The notes under the pieces are model-generated. The model made no database searches. It saw nothing but the letters and a program-made list of their open reading frames with translations, and was not told the origin of the DNA. The position numbers and the translations under genes are program-made. Positions 15,271-22,608 of a DNA stretch of 33,903 nucleotides are shown in pieces (positions within the stretch are counted from its first letter, which is position 1; each line of letters begins with the position of its first letter). This DNA is from Bacteroidota bacterium (GTDB lineage Bacteria; Bacteroidota; Bacteroidia; NS11-12g; UBA955), in NCBI GenBank assembly GCA_025354385.1, contig JANXMZ010000012.1, positions 1 through 33,903 of the forward strand, written 5' to 3'.

Positions 15271-17403
15271 ATGAAGATGATTAAAATTTTCTCCTTCGCA
15301 TTATTATTGTTATCCATTAATGCATGCAAACAAGCCAAAAAAACTGAAGCAATGAAATTGAACTACCCACCTACAGATACACTTGATATTTCCGATACTA
15401 TTTTTGGAAAAATAATCCACGATTCATACAGATGGCTGGAGGATGATTTGAGTGCTAAAACCCGGAGGTGGATTGATTCTCAAAATGCACTGACTTATGC
15501 ATACCTCGATAAAATACCTTACCGCGAAATGCTGCGAAAAAAAATGGAAGTTTTATGGAATTACGAAAGATTTACGGCCCCTTTTCATGAAGGAAAATAC
15601 ACTTATTTCTTTAAAAATGATGGTTTACAAAATCAAAGTGTCTTGTACAGACAAATTGGAGAAGGAAACCCCGAAATATTTCTAGATCCCAACACATTTT
15701 CAAAAGACGGCACAACATCTTTGGGCGGCATTGAATTTAGTAAAGATGGCAGTTTAGTTGCTTATCAAATTAGCGAGGGCGGAAGCGATTGGAGAAAAGT
15801 AATTGTTCTTAATGCCGAAACCAAAGCAGTAGTTGAAGACACTTTAATCGATATAAAATTCAGTGGCCTTTCATGGAAGGGCAATGAAGGTTTTTATTAC
15901 AGCAGTTACGATAAACCAAAAAATGCCAGCGAACTCTCTGCTAAAACAGATCAACATCAATTATTTTTTCACAAATTGGGCCATAAGCAAGCTCAAGATG
16001 AATTAATTTTTGGAGGAAGCAAAAATCCCCGCAGATACGTGGGAGGAGGTGTTAGCGAAGATGAAAATTATTTAATTATTACTGCTGCTACCTCTACTAA
16101 TGGTAACGAGTTATACATTCAGGATTTGCGTCAAAAAAACTGTCCTATTAAAACCATTGTAGATCATTTTGATAACAACAACAATATTGTTCATACAGAG
16201 GGGAATACGCTTTACATTTTAACAGATATGAAAGCCCCAAATATGCGATTGATAAAAACAGACCTTACTAAGTTGGAACCCGCTAATTGGGTGGACGTGA
16301 TTCCTGAAATCAATATGCCATTGAGCATTAGCACGGGTGGTGGTAAATTATTTGCTTCTTATTTAAAAGACGCCACTTCGCAAATGTTACAATATGATTT
16401 AAACGGTAAAATGGAGCGCGAAATACTATTGCCAGGCAAAGGCACTGCCGATGGTGTAGGTGGTAAATGGGAAGAAACAACGCTCTATTATTCTTATACA
16501 AGTTACATTAATCCAAGTACCATATTTGCTTATGATGTTGCCAATGGTGCATCAAAAATGTATAAAAAATCTGGCGTTAAATTTGATCCTTCTGGTTATG
16601 AATCCAACCAGGTTTTTTATACCAGTAAAGATGGCACCAAAATCCCCATGATGATTACACATAAAAAAGGCATGACCATGAATGGCAATAATCCAACTAT
16701 TTTATATGGTTATGGTGGATTTGATATTAGCCTAACGCCAGTATTCAGCACTGCGATGGTGGCTTGGCTAGAAGCGGGCGGTGTTTATGCTGTACCTAAT
16801 TTGAGAGGCGGTGGAGAGTATGGAAAAGCTTGGCACGATGCAGGCATCAAAATGAACAAGCAAAATGTATTTGATGATTTTATTGCAGCAGCTGAATGGT
16901 TAATTAAGCAAAAATACACCTCCTCACAATTTTTGGCAGCATCTGGTGGTTCAAATGGTGGATTATTGGTAGGCGCATGCATGACCCAAAGACCCGAGTT
17001 ATTTAAAGTAGCCTTGCCTGCAGTTGGTGTATTGGATATGTTAAGGTATCATAAATTTACTGCTGGTGCCGGTTGGGCATACGATTATGGAACTGCAGAT
17101 GATTCGAAAGAAATGTTGAATTATTTATTGAGTTATTCTCCTTATCATAATTTACGCAAAGGCCAAAATTACCCTGCTACTATGGTTACCACTGGCGACC
17201 ATGATGACCGGGTAGTGCCGGCTCACTCTTTTAAATTTGCGGCTAAATTGCAATCTGTGAATGACGGCCCTAATCCAACTTTAATACGCATAGAAACCAA
17301 GGCAGGACATGGTGCTGGAAAACCAACAGCTATGGTTATTTCGGAATATGCAGATAGATTTGCCTTTGCCCTTTATAACATGGGTATTATGGAACTCAAA
17401 TAA
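15271..17403 (+). CDS. Prolyl oligopeptidase family serine peptidase (S9A), lipoprotein
   Basis: A 710-residue protein of the usual prolyl oligopeptidase length, cleaving after proline in short peptides. The N-terminus MKMIKIFSFALLLLSINACK ends in a lipobox-like LSINAC, so it is probably anchored in the periplasm. The start PPTDTLDISDTIFGKIIHDSYRWLEDD (discontinuous; residues about 32-58) is typical of S9A. A beta-propeller occupies the middle. The catalytic domain has the Ser nucleophile in AASGGSNGGLLVGA near residue 565, the Asp in TGDHDDRVVPAHSF and the His in TKAGHGAGKP near the end. The triad is complete. Its role is presumably peptide breakdown for nutrition. It converges on the aminotransferase gene with 9 bases between them. 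Confidence 0.93.
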   Translation: MKMIKIFSFALLLLSINACKQAKKTEAMKLNYPPTDTLDISDTIFGKIIHDSYRWLEDDLSAKTRRWIDSQNALTYAYLDKIPYREMLRKKMEVLWNYERFTAPFHEGKYTYFFKNDGLQNQSVLYRQIGEGNPEIFLDPNTFSKDGTTSLGGIEFSKDGSLVAYQISEGGSDWRKVIVLNAETKAVVEDTLIDIKFSGLSWKGNEGFYYSSYDKPKNASELSAKTDQHQLFFHKLGHKQAQDELIFGGSKNPRRYVGGGVSEDENYLIITAATSTNGNELYIQDLRQKNCPIKTIVDHFDNNNNIVHTEGNTLYILTDMKAPNMRLIKTDLTKLEPANWVDVIPEINMPLSISTGGGKLFASYLKDATSQMLQYDLNGKMEREILLPGKGTADGVGGKWEETTLYYSYTSYINPSTIFAYDVANGASKMYKKSGVKFDPSGYESNQVFYTSKDGTKIPMMITHKKGMTMNGNNPTILYGYGGFDISLTPVFSTAMVAWLEAGGVYAVPNLRGGGEYGKAWHDAGIKMNKQNVFDDFIAAAEWLIKQKYTSSQFLAASGGSNGGLLVGACMTQRPELFKVALPAVGVLDMLRYHKFTAGAGWAYDYGTADDSKEMLNYLLSYSPYHNLRKGQNYPATMVTTGDHDDRVVPAHSFKFAAKLQSVNDGPNPTLIRIETKAGHGAGKPTAMVISEYADRFAFALYNMGIMELK

Positions 17404-17412
17404 ATTGTGATT

Positions 17413-18231
17413 TTAGAATAATTCAGAAAAAAGTTGCTGTACCCTATCGAAGCCATAAAATTTACCGCCATAGCTTTCAACCCATTGCATGCCTTTACTG
17501 GCATTGCTTATAAAAACTTCATCGGCCATCAATAATTCTTCTTCTGTTATTGCTACCTCATAAATTTCTTTATTGAGTGCTTTACAACGAGTAATAATAT
17601 GTTGTCTCATTACACCGTCCAAACAATATTCTCCTAATGAGGGCGTAAGTATTTCTTCATCCCTAATGATAAAAATACTCGCATTATGCACCTCACAAAC
17701 TCTGTTGCTTTCATTGAAAAGAACCACTGAATCACAATTTTGCTCTGTTGCAGCAATGCCCGCCATTACATAATTGATTGCGGATAATGGCTTAAAGAAA
17801 CTAACAAAATTCGATGGTTTCAGAATCTGTCCATAAGCACCTAATGTTAGGCCCTTATCATTCAGCCTATAAACGCCATTATCCTCCGATAATTCAATTA
17901 AAAAACCACCTTTATTGGTATTGGGTGTATAGAATCCTTGGGCATCCCTGTAAAAAGTAATACGACATCTGGCATTTATGAATCCATTTTTTAAACATAG
18001 CAAATTCAATTGCTCTACAAAGTAGGTTTGAGTCCATTTTTCACTTAATAATATTTTGAAAAGTTTGGCTGCTCGGAGAATTCGGCTGTAATGCAAATCA
18101 AACAATTGAGGTTCGCGGTTGATTATTTTAATGCTCTCAAAAAAACCATCACCGTATTTATAAATGCGGCTATGAGATGAGAATATTTTATCATCTGCAT
18201 CGGTTAAAACACCATTGAAACTAATCAACAT
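17413..18231 (-). CDS. Class IV PLP-dependent aminotransferase/lyase (PabC/IlvE-like)
   Basis: A 272-residue protein of the aminotransferase class IV fold, in the size range of aminodeoxychorismate lyase (PabC) and D-amino acid or branched-chain aminotransferases. It has the early SRIYKYGDGFFESIKI segment with the conserved DG-x-FE/FF pattern. A Lys in FFKPLSAINYVMAG is the candidate PLP lysine, and EVHNASIFI with the following GVMRQHIITRC matches the cofactor-phosphate-binding side. The C-terminal EVFISNASKGMQWVESYGG is also typical. Whether it makes 4-aminobenzoate or transaminates branched-chain acids cannot be told from this region. It follows the small lipoprotein gene by 48 bases. Confidence 0.85.
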   Translation of the reverse strand: MLISFNGVLTDADDKIFSSHSRIYKYGDGFFESIKIINREPQLFDLHYSRILRAAKLFKILLSEKWTQTYFVEQLNLLCLKNGFINARCRITFYRDAQGFYTPNTNKGGFLIELSEDNGVYRLNDKGLTLGAYGQILKPSNFVSFFKPLSAINYVMAGIAATEQNCDSVVLFNESNRVCEVHNASIFIIRDEEILTPSLGEYCLDGVMRQHIITRCKALNKEIYEVAITEEELLMADEVFISNASKGMQWVESYGGKFYGFDRVQQLFSELF

Positions 18232-18279
18232 GGTTGCAATTTAGTATAAATTTTAAAACAATTCTAAACTGCTAAAAAT

Positions 18280-18657
18280 TTATTCCAACCTTTTAAGAAC
18301 AAAATGCTTTGCCTTTTCATTAAAAATCAAATCGAATTTTGAGATTATCTCAATATCAAAAATTCGGGTGGTATCTGGCTGAATGTATTTAAGATAAAGT
18401 TGATGATTTTGATAATGCCAAGTTCCTCTCATATTTTTATTGGCCATTGTTATCTCATAATGAAAACTGCTGTCTGTATTCAATTCTAAGAAATCTGTAT
18501 CTAGTAAAGGGTATAAGGGTGTATCATTTTGAGATACCTCAACAAACTTCCATTTTCCTAGCGCCATATGTTGCTCACTAATATGATGACAAGCGGTTCC
18601 TAAAAATATAAAAAGGACCATTAAAAGAAGAAAACTATTTTCTTTTATCAATTTCAT
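18280..18657 (-). CDS. Small lipocalin-like lipoprotein
   Basis: A 125-residue protein with a lipoprotein signal (MKLIKENSFLLLMVLFIFLG then TAC, lipobox LGTAC). The mature part starts LGKWKFVEVSQNDTPLYPL and continues with LELNTDSSFHYEI and GTWHYQNHQLYLKY. The G-x-W start followed by repeated strands with F/Y pairs is the pattern of lipocalin-like domains in Bacteroidota lipoproteins. Ligand unknown. Its ATG lies inside the bifunctional nuclease gene with a 23-base overlap in another frame, which indicates translational coupling and membership of the etf cluster. Confidence 0.75.
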   Translation of the reverse strand: MKLIKENSFLLLMVLFIFLGTACHHISEQHMALGKWKFVEVSQNDTPLYPLLDTDFLELNTDSSFHYEITMANKNMRGTWHYQNHQLYLKYIQPDTTRIFDIEIISKFDLIFNEKAKHFVLKRLE

Positions 18658-19225
18658 CTCTTATTTGGGCAGCCTTCATATAATCTTCATTGTTCAATGC
18701 AGTATTGAGCATTCGTTCTAATTCTTCAGTAGTTTTGTTTTTAAAAATATCGTTGTCTTCTCTTGGTTTTTGAGAAGGCACATCCGATTTTCCTCTACCA
18801 GGTTTTTCTATTGAATGATCATCAATACTAATACCAGCAGATTCTAGTATTTCTTCGGTAGTATAAATTGGGCAATCAAATCTAACGGCCAAAGCAATGG
18901 CATCACTCGTTCTACTATCTATTGCATGTACTACCCCATTACTTTCGCAAATTAATAATGAGTAAAAAACACCTTCTTTCAATTGATGAATGAAAACTTC
19001 ATTGATATGGATATCAAATTTTTTTGCAAACGACAAAAACAAATCATGAGTCAAAGGACGACCAGTATTAATGCCTTCTATCTGAATAGCGATGGCTTGT
19101 GCCTCGTATTGCCCAACAATAACAGGAATTTTACGTTCCCCATCCTCCTCCACCAGTATTAAACTGTAAGAGCCTTGCATCTGACTTGGCGCAATACCGT
19201 AAATATCAACTTTAATTTTTTGCAA
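18635..19225 (-). CDS. Bifunctional nuclease family protein (DUF151/BFN) with UVR tail
   Basis: A 196-residue protein. Residues 1 to about 130 form the BFN domain: the start KVDIYGIAPSQMQGSYSLIL, then KIPVIVGQYEAQAIAIQIEG, TGRPLTHDLF, and the closing DSRTSDAIALAVRFDCPIYTTEEILESAG, all standard for the family. The last 35 residues, TEELERMLNTALNNEDYMKAAQIRDEIDKR, form a UVR (UvrB/UvrC-type) helical motif, a combination found in Bacteroidota. Family members have been reported to cleave RNA and DNA; the physiological role here is unknown. It starts 9 bases after the etfA stop codon, a neighbourhood that I recall from other Bacteroidota. Confidence 0.9.
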   Translation of the reverse strand: MQKIKVDIYGIAPSQMQGSYSLILVEEDGERKIPVIVGQYEAQAIAIQIEGINTGRPLTHDLFLSFAKKFDIHINEVFIHQLKEGVFYSLLICESNGVVHAIDSRTSDAIALAVRFDCPIYTTEEILESAGISIDDHSIEKPGRGKSDVPSQKPREDNDIFKNKTTEELERMLNTALNNEDYMKAAQIRDEIDKRK

Positions 19226-19234
19226 AATAAAAAA

Positions 19235-20173
19235 CTAGTTTTTTGCTGCTTTAGCGGCAGCTATTAACTGAGGTAATACTTCAAATGCGTCTCCGACAAT
19301 TCCATAATCTGCGGCTTTAAAGAAAGGCGCTTCAGGATCTTTATTAATTACAACTATTACTTTACTGCTACTAACTCCAGCCAAGTGTTGAATGGCTCCA
19401 GAAATACCAATAGCGATGTACAAATTTGGCTTAATTGTAATTCCTGTTTGTCCTACGTGCTCACTGTGTGGTCGCCAATCCATATCACTTACAGGTTTAG
19501 AACAGGCAGTTGCTCCTCCCAATATCTGCGCAAGCTCTTCTACCATACCCCAGTTTTCTGGTCCTTTCATTCCACGACCTGCCGATACAACCACTTCTGC
19601 TTCTGTCAATGGTATTTTACCCGCTGCTTTGTTAATACCAGTTATTTGTGTTAGATTCTCTGGTGAACTAACTGTGGTTTTCTCAATGTTGATACTTACA
19701 GGGTTTTCTTTTAATTCAATACTGTTTGGCGTAATTGCAATCACTTTATTTTCTCTACTCAATTGAACATGAGCGAATCCTTTCCCTGAAAAAACACCTC
19801 TTTTTATACTAAATCCATTAGTTGTATTTGGTAATTCCACTACATTGGTAGCTAGAGATGCCGCTTGTAAAACTGCAATGCGAGGTGCAATGGCCTTACC
19901 TTCATAGGTATTAGCAATAATCAAATTTTTCACATTTTGAAGATTCGCGGCAACTGCTCGTCCGTAGTTTAATGCATCAAAGGCATTGAGACCTTCTACA
20001 ACAATCAATTTGTTAACACCGTATTTAGCTAGCTTTTCTGCCTCGCCATCTTTTGGCATACCTACACAAACAGCTGTAACATTTCCACCGCTAATTTGCG
20101 AAGCATAAGATGCTGCTTCTAATACTGCTTTTTTAAAAACACCTTCTGAATTCTCTGCGTATATTCCTGTCAT
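19235..20173 (-). CDS. etfA: Electron transfer flavoprotein alpha subunit
   Basis: 312 residues, normal length for EtfA. With EtfB it accepts electrons from acyl-CoA dehydrogenases and passes them to the quinone pool through ETF:quinone oxidoreductase. The C-terminal FAD-binding domain is clear: VVSAGRGMKGPENWGMVEEL, GATACSKPVSDMDWRP, VGQTGITIKPNLYIAIGISGA, and VVINKDPEAPFFKAADYGIVGD. The N-terminus is slightly short (MTGIYAENSEGVFKKA) but otherwise matches. It follows etfB after 13 bases. Confidence 0.95.
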   Translation of the reverse strand: MTGIYAENSEGVFKKAVLEAASYASQISGGNVTAVCVGMPKDGEAEKLAKYGVNKLIVVEGLNAFDALNYGRAVAANLQNVKNLIIANTYEGKAIAPRIAVLQAASLATNVVELPNTTNGFSIKRGVFSGKGFAHVQLSRENKVIAITPNSIELKENPVSINIEKTTVSSPENLTQITGINKAAGKIPLTEAEVVVSAGRGMKGPENWGMVEELAQILGGATACSKPVSDMDWRPHSEHVGQTGITIKPNLYIAIGISGAIQHLAGVSSSKVIVVINKDPEAPFFKAADYGIVGDAFEVLPQLIAAAKAAKN

Positions 20174-20186
20174 TTTATCTTTTTAA

Positions 20187-20924
20187 TTAAATTACTTTAG
20201 CTTCATTTTTTAATACCTCTATTAATTGTGCAGCATTTTGAGCATCAAACAATCTAACGGCTTGTTTAGCAATTGGATTCTCAAATGTGCTATACTGACC
20301 AAAACTATCAATTGCAATTGGTGCAACAATATTTAGAGGTTTAGTTCGAGCGGCCATAATGCCTTTCATATTGGGAATACGAGGCTCACACAAATCCTTT
20401 TGAGCACTCGCAACAACTGGCAAAATACTGGTTACAGTTTCTCTACCGCCATCTATATCTCTTTCAAAATGTGCTTTCCCATCAATTACTTCCATTTTGG
20501 TACATACATTAATGGATGGCCATTTTAACAATGCACCTAATAAACCGCACACCTGACCACCATTATAATCAATACTTTCTCTTCCTGTGAGCACCATATC
20601 ATACCCTCCTTCATTAATAACATACGCCAATTGTTCGGCCACATATTGCCCATCCAAAGGTTCGGCATTAATGCGAATTGCATCATTTGCTCCTATGGCT
20701 AAAGCCTTCCTTATTACAGCATCAGCCTCGGCCAAACCAACCGTAGCAACGGTTACTGTGCCTCCATTTTTTTCAGTAATATCTAAAGCCTTGGTTAAGG
20801 ATAACTCATCATAAGGATTAATAATAAATTGAACACCCGCAGTATTAAATTTGGTATTATTGTCAGTAAAGGTAATTTTGGTAGTGGTATCTGGCACTAC
20901 ACTCATGCACACTAAAATTTTCAT
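20187..20924 (-). CDS. etfB: Electron transfer flavoprotein beta subunit
   Basis: 245 residues from the ATG at 20924, which gives the standard start MKILVCMSVVPDTTTKITF. The frame runs six codons further up, but those codons precede the usual family start. Motifs include INPYDELSLTKALDITEKNG, ALAIGANDAIRI, VLTGRESIDYNGGQVCGLLG with the AMP-binding region, and VASAQKDLCEPRIPNMKGIMAA near the recognition loop for dehydrogenase partners. It is the first gene of the etfB-etfA-nuclease-lipoprotein run and has a TAnnTTTG box just upstream. Confidence 0.95.
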   Translation of the reverse strand: MKILVCMSVVPDTTTKITFTDNNTKFNTAGVQFIINPYDELSLTKALDITEKNGGTVTVATVGLAEADAVIRKALAIGANDAIRINAEPLDGQYVAEQLAYVINEGGYDMVLTGRESIDYNGGQVCGLLGALLKWPSINVCTKMEVIDGKAHFERDIDGGRETVTSILPVVASAQKDLCEPRIPNMKGIMAARTKPLNIVAPIAIDSFGQYSTFENPIAKQAVRLFDAQNAAQLIEVLKNEAKVI

Positions 20925-20939
20925 GTTAATTGATTGTTG

Positions 20940-20947
20940 CAAAATTA
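20940..20947 (-). promoter_or_regulatory. -7 box of the etf cluster
   Basis: On the minus strand TAATTTTG followed by C is an exact TAnnTTTG match, 15 bases before the etfB ATG. No convincing -33 TTTG is present at the usual distance. Confidence 0.5.
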
Positions 20948-20976
20948 AGCATAAAATGTGCTAAGAAAAAAGGAGT

Positions 20977-21007
20977 TTTGCATAGAAAATAAACAAACTT
21001 ACATTTC
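20977..21007 (+). promoter_or_regulatory. Promoter of the TPR-thioesterase pair
   Basis: TTTG at 20977-20980, a 19-base spacer, then TACATTTC at 21000-21007, one mismatch from TAnnTTTG. The box ends 5 bases before the ATG at 21013. It lies back-to-back with the etf promoter in an 88-base gap. Confidence 0.6.
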
Positions 21008-21012
21008 TTCAT

Positions 21013-21324
21013 ATGCAACGATTAAAAATACTTTTGGAATGGCTTAAAAAATCTCCAGATGACCCTTTCCTACATTTTGGTATTGCGATGGAATACTTAT
21101 CGGGAAATGATACAAAATTAGCATTGGAAAAAATGGAATATATTGTGACCCTATTTCCAGAATATTTAGCAAACTATTACCAACTCGCCAAATTGTATGA
21201 GCAGTTAAATGAAAATGACAAGGCCGTTGAAATATACAAAAAAGGTATTGAATTGGCCCTTGTTCAGCAGGATAAAAAAACTGCAGGTGAACTTCGAAGT
21301 GCTCTCGAAGAACTAACTTTCTAA
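21013..21324 (+). CDS. Small tetratricopeptide-repeat protein
   Basis: A 103-residue, all-helical protein with two TPR-like units: PFLHFGIAMEYLSGNDTKLALEKMEYIVTLFP (discontinuous; about residues 19-50) and the clearer LANYYQLAKLYEQLNENDKA followed by VEIYKKGIELA. Both carry the TPR pattern of small residues at positions 8 and 20 and a Pro or Leu at the end. No signal peptide is present, so it is probably cytoplasmic and acts in protein-protein contact. It is divergent from etfB and 30 bases upstream of the thioesterase gene, so the two are likely co-transcribed. Confidence 0.8.
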   Translation: MQRLKILLEWLKKSPDDPFLHFGIAMEYLSGNDTKLALEKMEYIVTLFPEYLANYYQLAKLYEQLNENDKAVEIYKKGIELALVQQDKKTAGELRSALEELTF

Positions 21325-21354
21325 ACTTATTACAAAGATTAATACCTAACCTAA

Positions 21355-21792
21355 ATGACTCCTAAAAATCCTGATTACGAAAAAACAATTAGAAAAAAAC
21401 TTGAAAAACAATTTTTCATGCACCACATCGGTTTTGACCTTACTAAAATAACTCCCGGCTATGTAGAAGGTGAGTTATTTCTAGAAGAAAAACACCAACA
21501 ACAATTCAGCTATACCCATGGTGGAGTAATTGCAACTGTGGCAGATTTGGTAATGGGATTTGCCGCCTATTCGCTTGTTGAAAGCCATCAAGGGACGGTA
21601 ACTTCCGATTTGAAAATTGCTTATCTGCGACCTGGCATTGGCGATAAAATAATTGGCCGAGGAAGCGTTATAAAATCAGGGAATCTCCTTCATTTTTGTG
21701 AGGCAGATGTGGTTTGCATTAATTCAAATGGTGAAGAAACTTTAATTGCCAGAGGTTATGCCACCATGTGTGTTGTAAAAGCTCATATTTAA
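21355..21792 (+). CDS. PaaI-family hotdog-fold thioesterase
   Basis: A 145-residue protein of the PaaI-like hotdog thioesterase group, which hydrolyses acyl-CoA or phenylacetyl-CoA-type thioesters. The defining stretch is FSYTHGGVIATVADLVMGFAA. Its HGG and the acidic residue on the following helix (Asp in VADLVMG) are the usual active-site region. VTSDLKIAYLRPGIGDKIIG and a final strand ARGYATMCVV complete the fold. The natural substrate is unknown; next to the etf genes, a role in clearing acyl-CoA is plausible. Confidence 0.88.
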   Translation: MTPKNPDYEKTIRKKLEKQFFMHHIGFDLTKITPGYVEGELFLEEKHQQQFSYTHGGVIATVADLVMGFAAYSLVESHQGTVTSDLKIAYLRPGIGDKIIGRGSVIKSGNLLHFCEADVVCINSNGEETLIARGYATMCVVKAHI

Positions 21793-22025
21793 AACAAATA
21801 AATATAAAACACTGAAAATAATTCATATAGAAGTTAATTTAATCCTTGGAATTTGCAATTGAAGTGTTTTAAATAAACTCGGGTATGGCGAAGCCTCTCA
21901 ATAAAATTATAAGACAAAACTGGTAAGCTGGATAAAAACGAATATTGACAATTACCCAAACCCCTGTAAATGAGTATTGATTTAAATAACCGAAAGCAGT
22001 CGGTAGACTTTGAAAATAGACTCCT
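21793..22025. other. Intergenic region with a long-range inverted repeat
   Basis: 233 bases without a credible gene. AAAACACT at 21807-21814 and AGTGTTTT at 21863-21870 are exact reverse complements with 48 bases between. The second arm is followed by an A/T run and then a GGCGAAGCC mini-hairpin near 21888. It could be the 3' end structure of the thioesterase mRNA. The minus strand has a short open stretch without a start codon or recognisable similarity. Confidence 0.3.
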
Positions 22026-22550
22026 TTAAAAAGTATAACTCAACCCAAAACAAATCTTTTGTATTGGATTAACTCTTCCGGGCGAACCGTTAAGCTCAAA
22101 TTCATGTCCATTAAATGTAATTGGTCTCACCTGGAATTGTGCATTTAAATTGTTGTAAATTTTAGCTTGATAGCCTACTGCAAGATAAGGTGAAATATAA
22201 TTCAAGCTGCTTGATCTGGCTGAAGAAATTACACTAGTACCCTGTATTCCTAACTCGGCAAAAAGACCAATTCTAAAAGGAGTTATACGTCCAAAACCTA
22301 TGACACCCATTGCGTCTGAATTACCATAAGGCCTCAAAAATCCTAGATAATTTAATTCCGCCCCGTAAGCAAACACTTTAGTAAAAGAATGGGTTCCTCG
22401 CACAGCTATGCCGTATACTTGAAAAGTGGGTGAGACATATCCTGGGCTAAAAAGCACACCAATAGAATTTTTACGATCAATTTCAACATCCTTGGCGGAA
22501 GCCGAATTACTAAAAACCACTAAAATTAGAATTGTTATTATTTGCCTCAT
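22026..22550 (-). CDS. Small outer membrane beta-barrel protein
   Basis: A 174-residue protein with a signal peptide (MRQIITILILVVFSNSASA). The mature part has about eight amphipathic strands (SIGVLFSPGYVSPTFQVYGI, VFAYGAELNYLGFL, MGVIGFGRITPFRIGLFAEL, YISPYLAVGYQAKIY) and ends in FGLSYTF, with the terminal Phe expected for outer-membrane barrels. Family not identified. It has a perfect -7 box 4 bases upstream of its ATG, so it is probably transcribed separately from the MFS gene, from which it is separated by 58 bases. Confidence 0.7.
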   Translation of the reverse strand: MRQIITILILVVFSNSASAKDVEIDRKNSIGVLFSPGYVSPTFQVYGIAVRGTHSFTKVFAYGAELNYLGFLRPYGNSDAMGVIGFGRITPFRIGLFAELGIQGTSVISSARSSSLNYISPYLAVGYQAKIYNNLNAQFQVRPITFNGHEFELNGSPGRVNPIQKICFGLSYTF

Positions 22551-22554
22551 CTAA

Positions 22555-22562
22555 CAAACTTA
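22555..22562 (-). promoter_or_regulatory. -7 box of the small barrel gene
   Basis: On the minus strand TAAGTTTG matches TAnnTTTG exactly and ends 4 bases before the ATG at 22550. No -33 TTTG is found at the usual distance. Confidence 0.45.
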
Positions 22563-22608
22563 AAACTAAAAATTTATAAAGTAAAATTTATTTTTTCGAA
22601 AAGCAATG

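Noticed and set aside
21880..21980. Remnant of a gene on the minus strand in the 21.8-22.0 kb gap
   Set aside because: A short open stretch exists, but it lacks a start codon and matches no family I can recall. It is more likely non-coding.
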